DNA of 5,843 nt from an uncultured Bacteroidales bacterium (GTDB lineage: Bacteria > Bacteroidota > Bacteroidia > Bacteroidales > P3), in contig CALEPD010000179.1 in assembly GCA_937910265.1 (NCBI GenBank), positions 1-5,843 on the forward strand. The letters run 5' to 3'. Every line of letters starts with the position of its first letter. Position 1 is the stretch's first letter. The notes below the pieces were generated by a model. It had not been told where the DNA came from. It saw only the letters and a program-made list of their open reading frames with translations, and did not search any database. The position numbers were made by a program, and so were the translations under genes. This document shows, piece by piece, positions 5,596-5,843 of the stretch.

Positions 5596-5843
5596 ATGAT
5601 AACGCTTAAGAACTACGAACAGTATTTGTTCCAATATGCTGAGGGGGGCCTCGACGAGCAGCAAACGCTGATGGTAGTGCATTTTCTGGAAGAGCATCCC
5701 GGCATCAAGGAAGAGTTTGAAATATATCTGGATGCTCCCCAAGTGCCCCGGCTCGAAGTGGTGATGCCCGACAAAAGCAAACTGCAACGCAAGCCGTTGC
5801 CAAGAATTGTCTGGATACGGATTGCAGCGGCAGCCTGCATAGC
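5596..5843 (+). CDS. Putative membrane anti-sigma factor, N-terminal part (runs off the window)
   Basis: An open frame starts at ATG 5596-5598, 4 nt after the sigma factor stop, and continues to the window edge (82 codons plus 2 bases). Residues 1-45 (NYEQYLFQYAEGGLDEQQ at 6-23, then HFLEEHPGIKEEFEIYL at 29-45) have the pattern of the helical anti-sigma domain seen in cytosolic N-termini of membrane anti-sigma factors: a YxxGxL-like helix followed by a 'fLeehPelkeEl' helix. Residues 46-70 are a charged, proline-containing linker. A hydrophobic segment with a small-residue start (IRIAAAACI, from 74) appears to begin a transmembrane helix at the edge. No HxxxCxxC zinc motif is present. The position right behind an ECF sigma gene is the main support. 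A FecR-like or a short anti-sigma protein are both possible, since the part outside the membrane is missing. Confidence 0.7.
   Translation, partial: MITLKNYEQYLFQYAEGGLDEQQTLMVVHFLEEHPGIKEEFEIYLDAPQVPRLEVVMPDKSKLQRKPLPRIVWIRIAAAACI

Overview
The window looks like chromosomal DNA from a member of the Bacteroidales (Bacteroidota). The evidence is lineage-style promoters (TAnnTTTG -7 boxes, one with a TTTG -33 partner), A-rich leaders without clear Shine-Dalgarno sequences, a secreted C69 dipeptidase of the type common in gut Bacteroidales, and an SDR-type threonine dehydrogenase next to kbl. No mobile element, CRISPR array, rRNA or tRNA was seen.

Layout, left to right. Positions 1-56 probably hold the last codons of a plus-strand gene that enters from the left. 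Positions 57-448 contain no convincing gene. They include a run of ten G residues, a possible gene remnant near 248-391, and the terminator of the next gene. Three genes then lie head-to-tail on the minus strand: a secreted C69 dipeptidase (449-2197), an SDR-type L-threonine 3-dehydrogenase (2457-3404) and glycine C-acetyltransferase (kbl, 3720-4901). Each is followed by a strong hairpin and preceded by at least a -7-like box, so they look like three separate transcription units rather than an operon. After a 210-bp divergent spacer with two perfect 12-bp palindromes, the plus strand carries an ECF sigma factor (5112-5591). It is followed 4 nt later by the start of a putative membrane anti-sigma factor that runs off the right edge.

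Function. Tdh and Kbl catalyse consecutive steps: threonine to 2-amino-3-ketobutyrate, then to glycine and acetyl-CoA. The neighbouring dipeptidase would act outside the cytoplasm on peptides, so the three genes fit amino-acid scavenging and catabolism, although the link to the dipeptidase is only by proximity. The sigma/anti-sigma pair is a separate signalling unit whose targets cannot be read from this window.

I found no clearly new system. The points most worth a second look are the G10 tract, the paired palindromes upstream of the sigma gene, the cysteine-free anti-sigma N-terminus, and the separate transcription of the tdh and kbl genes.
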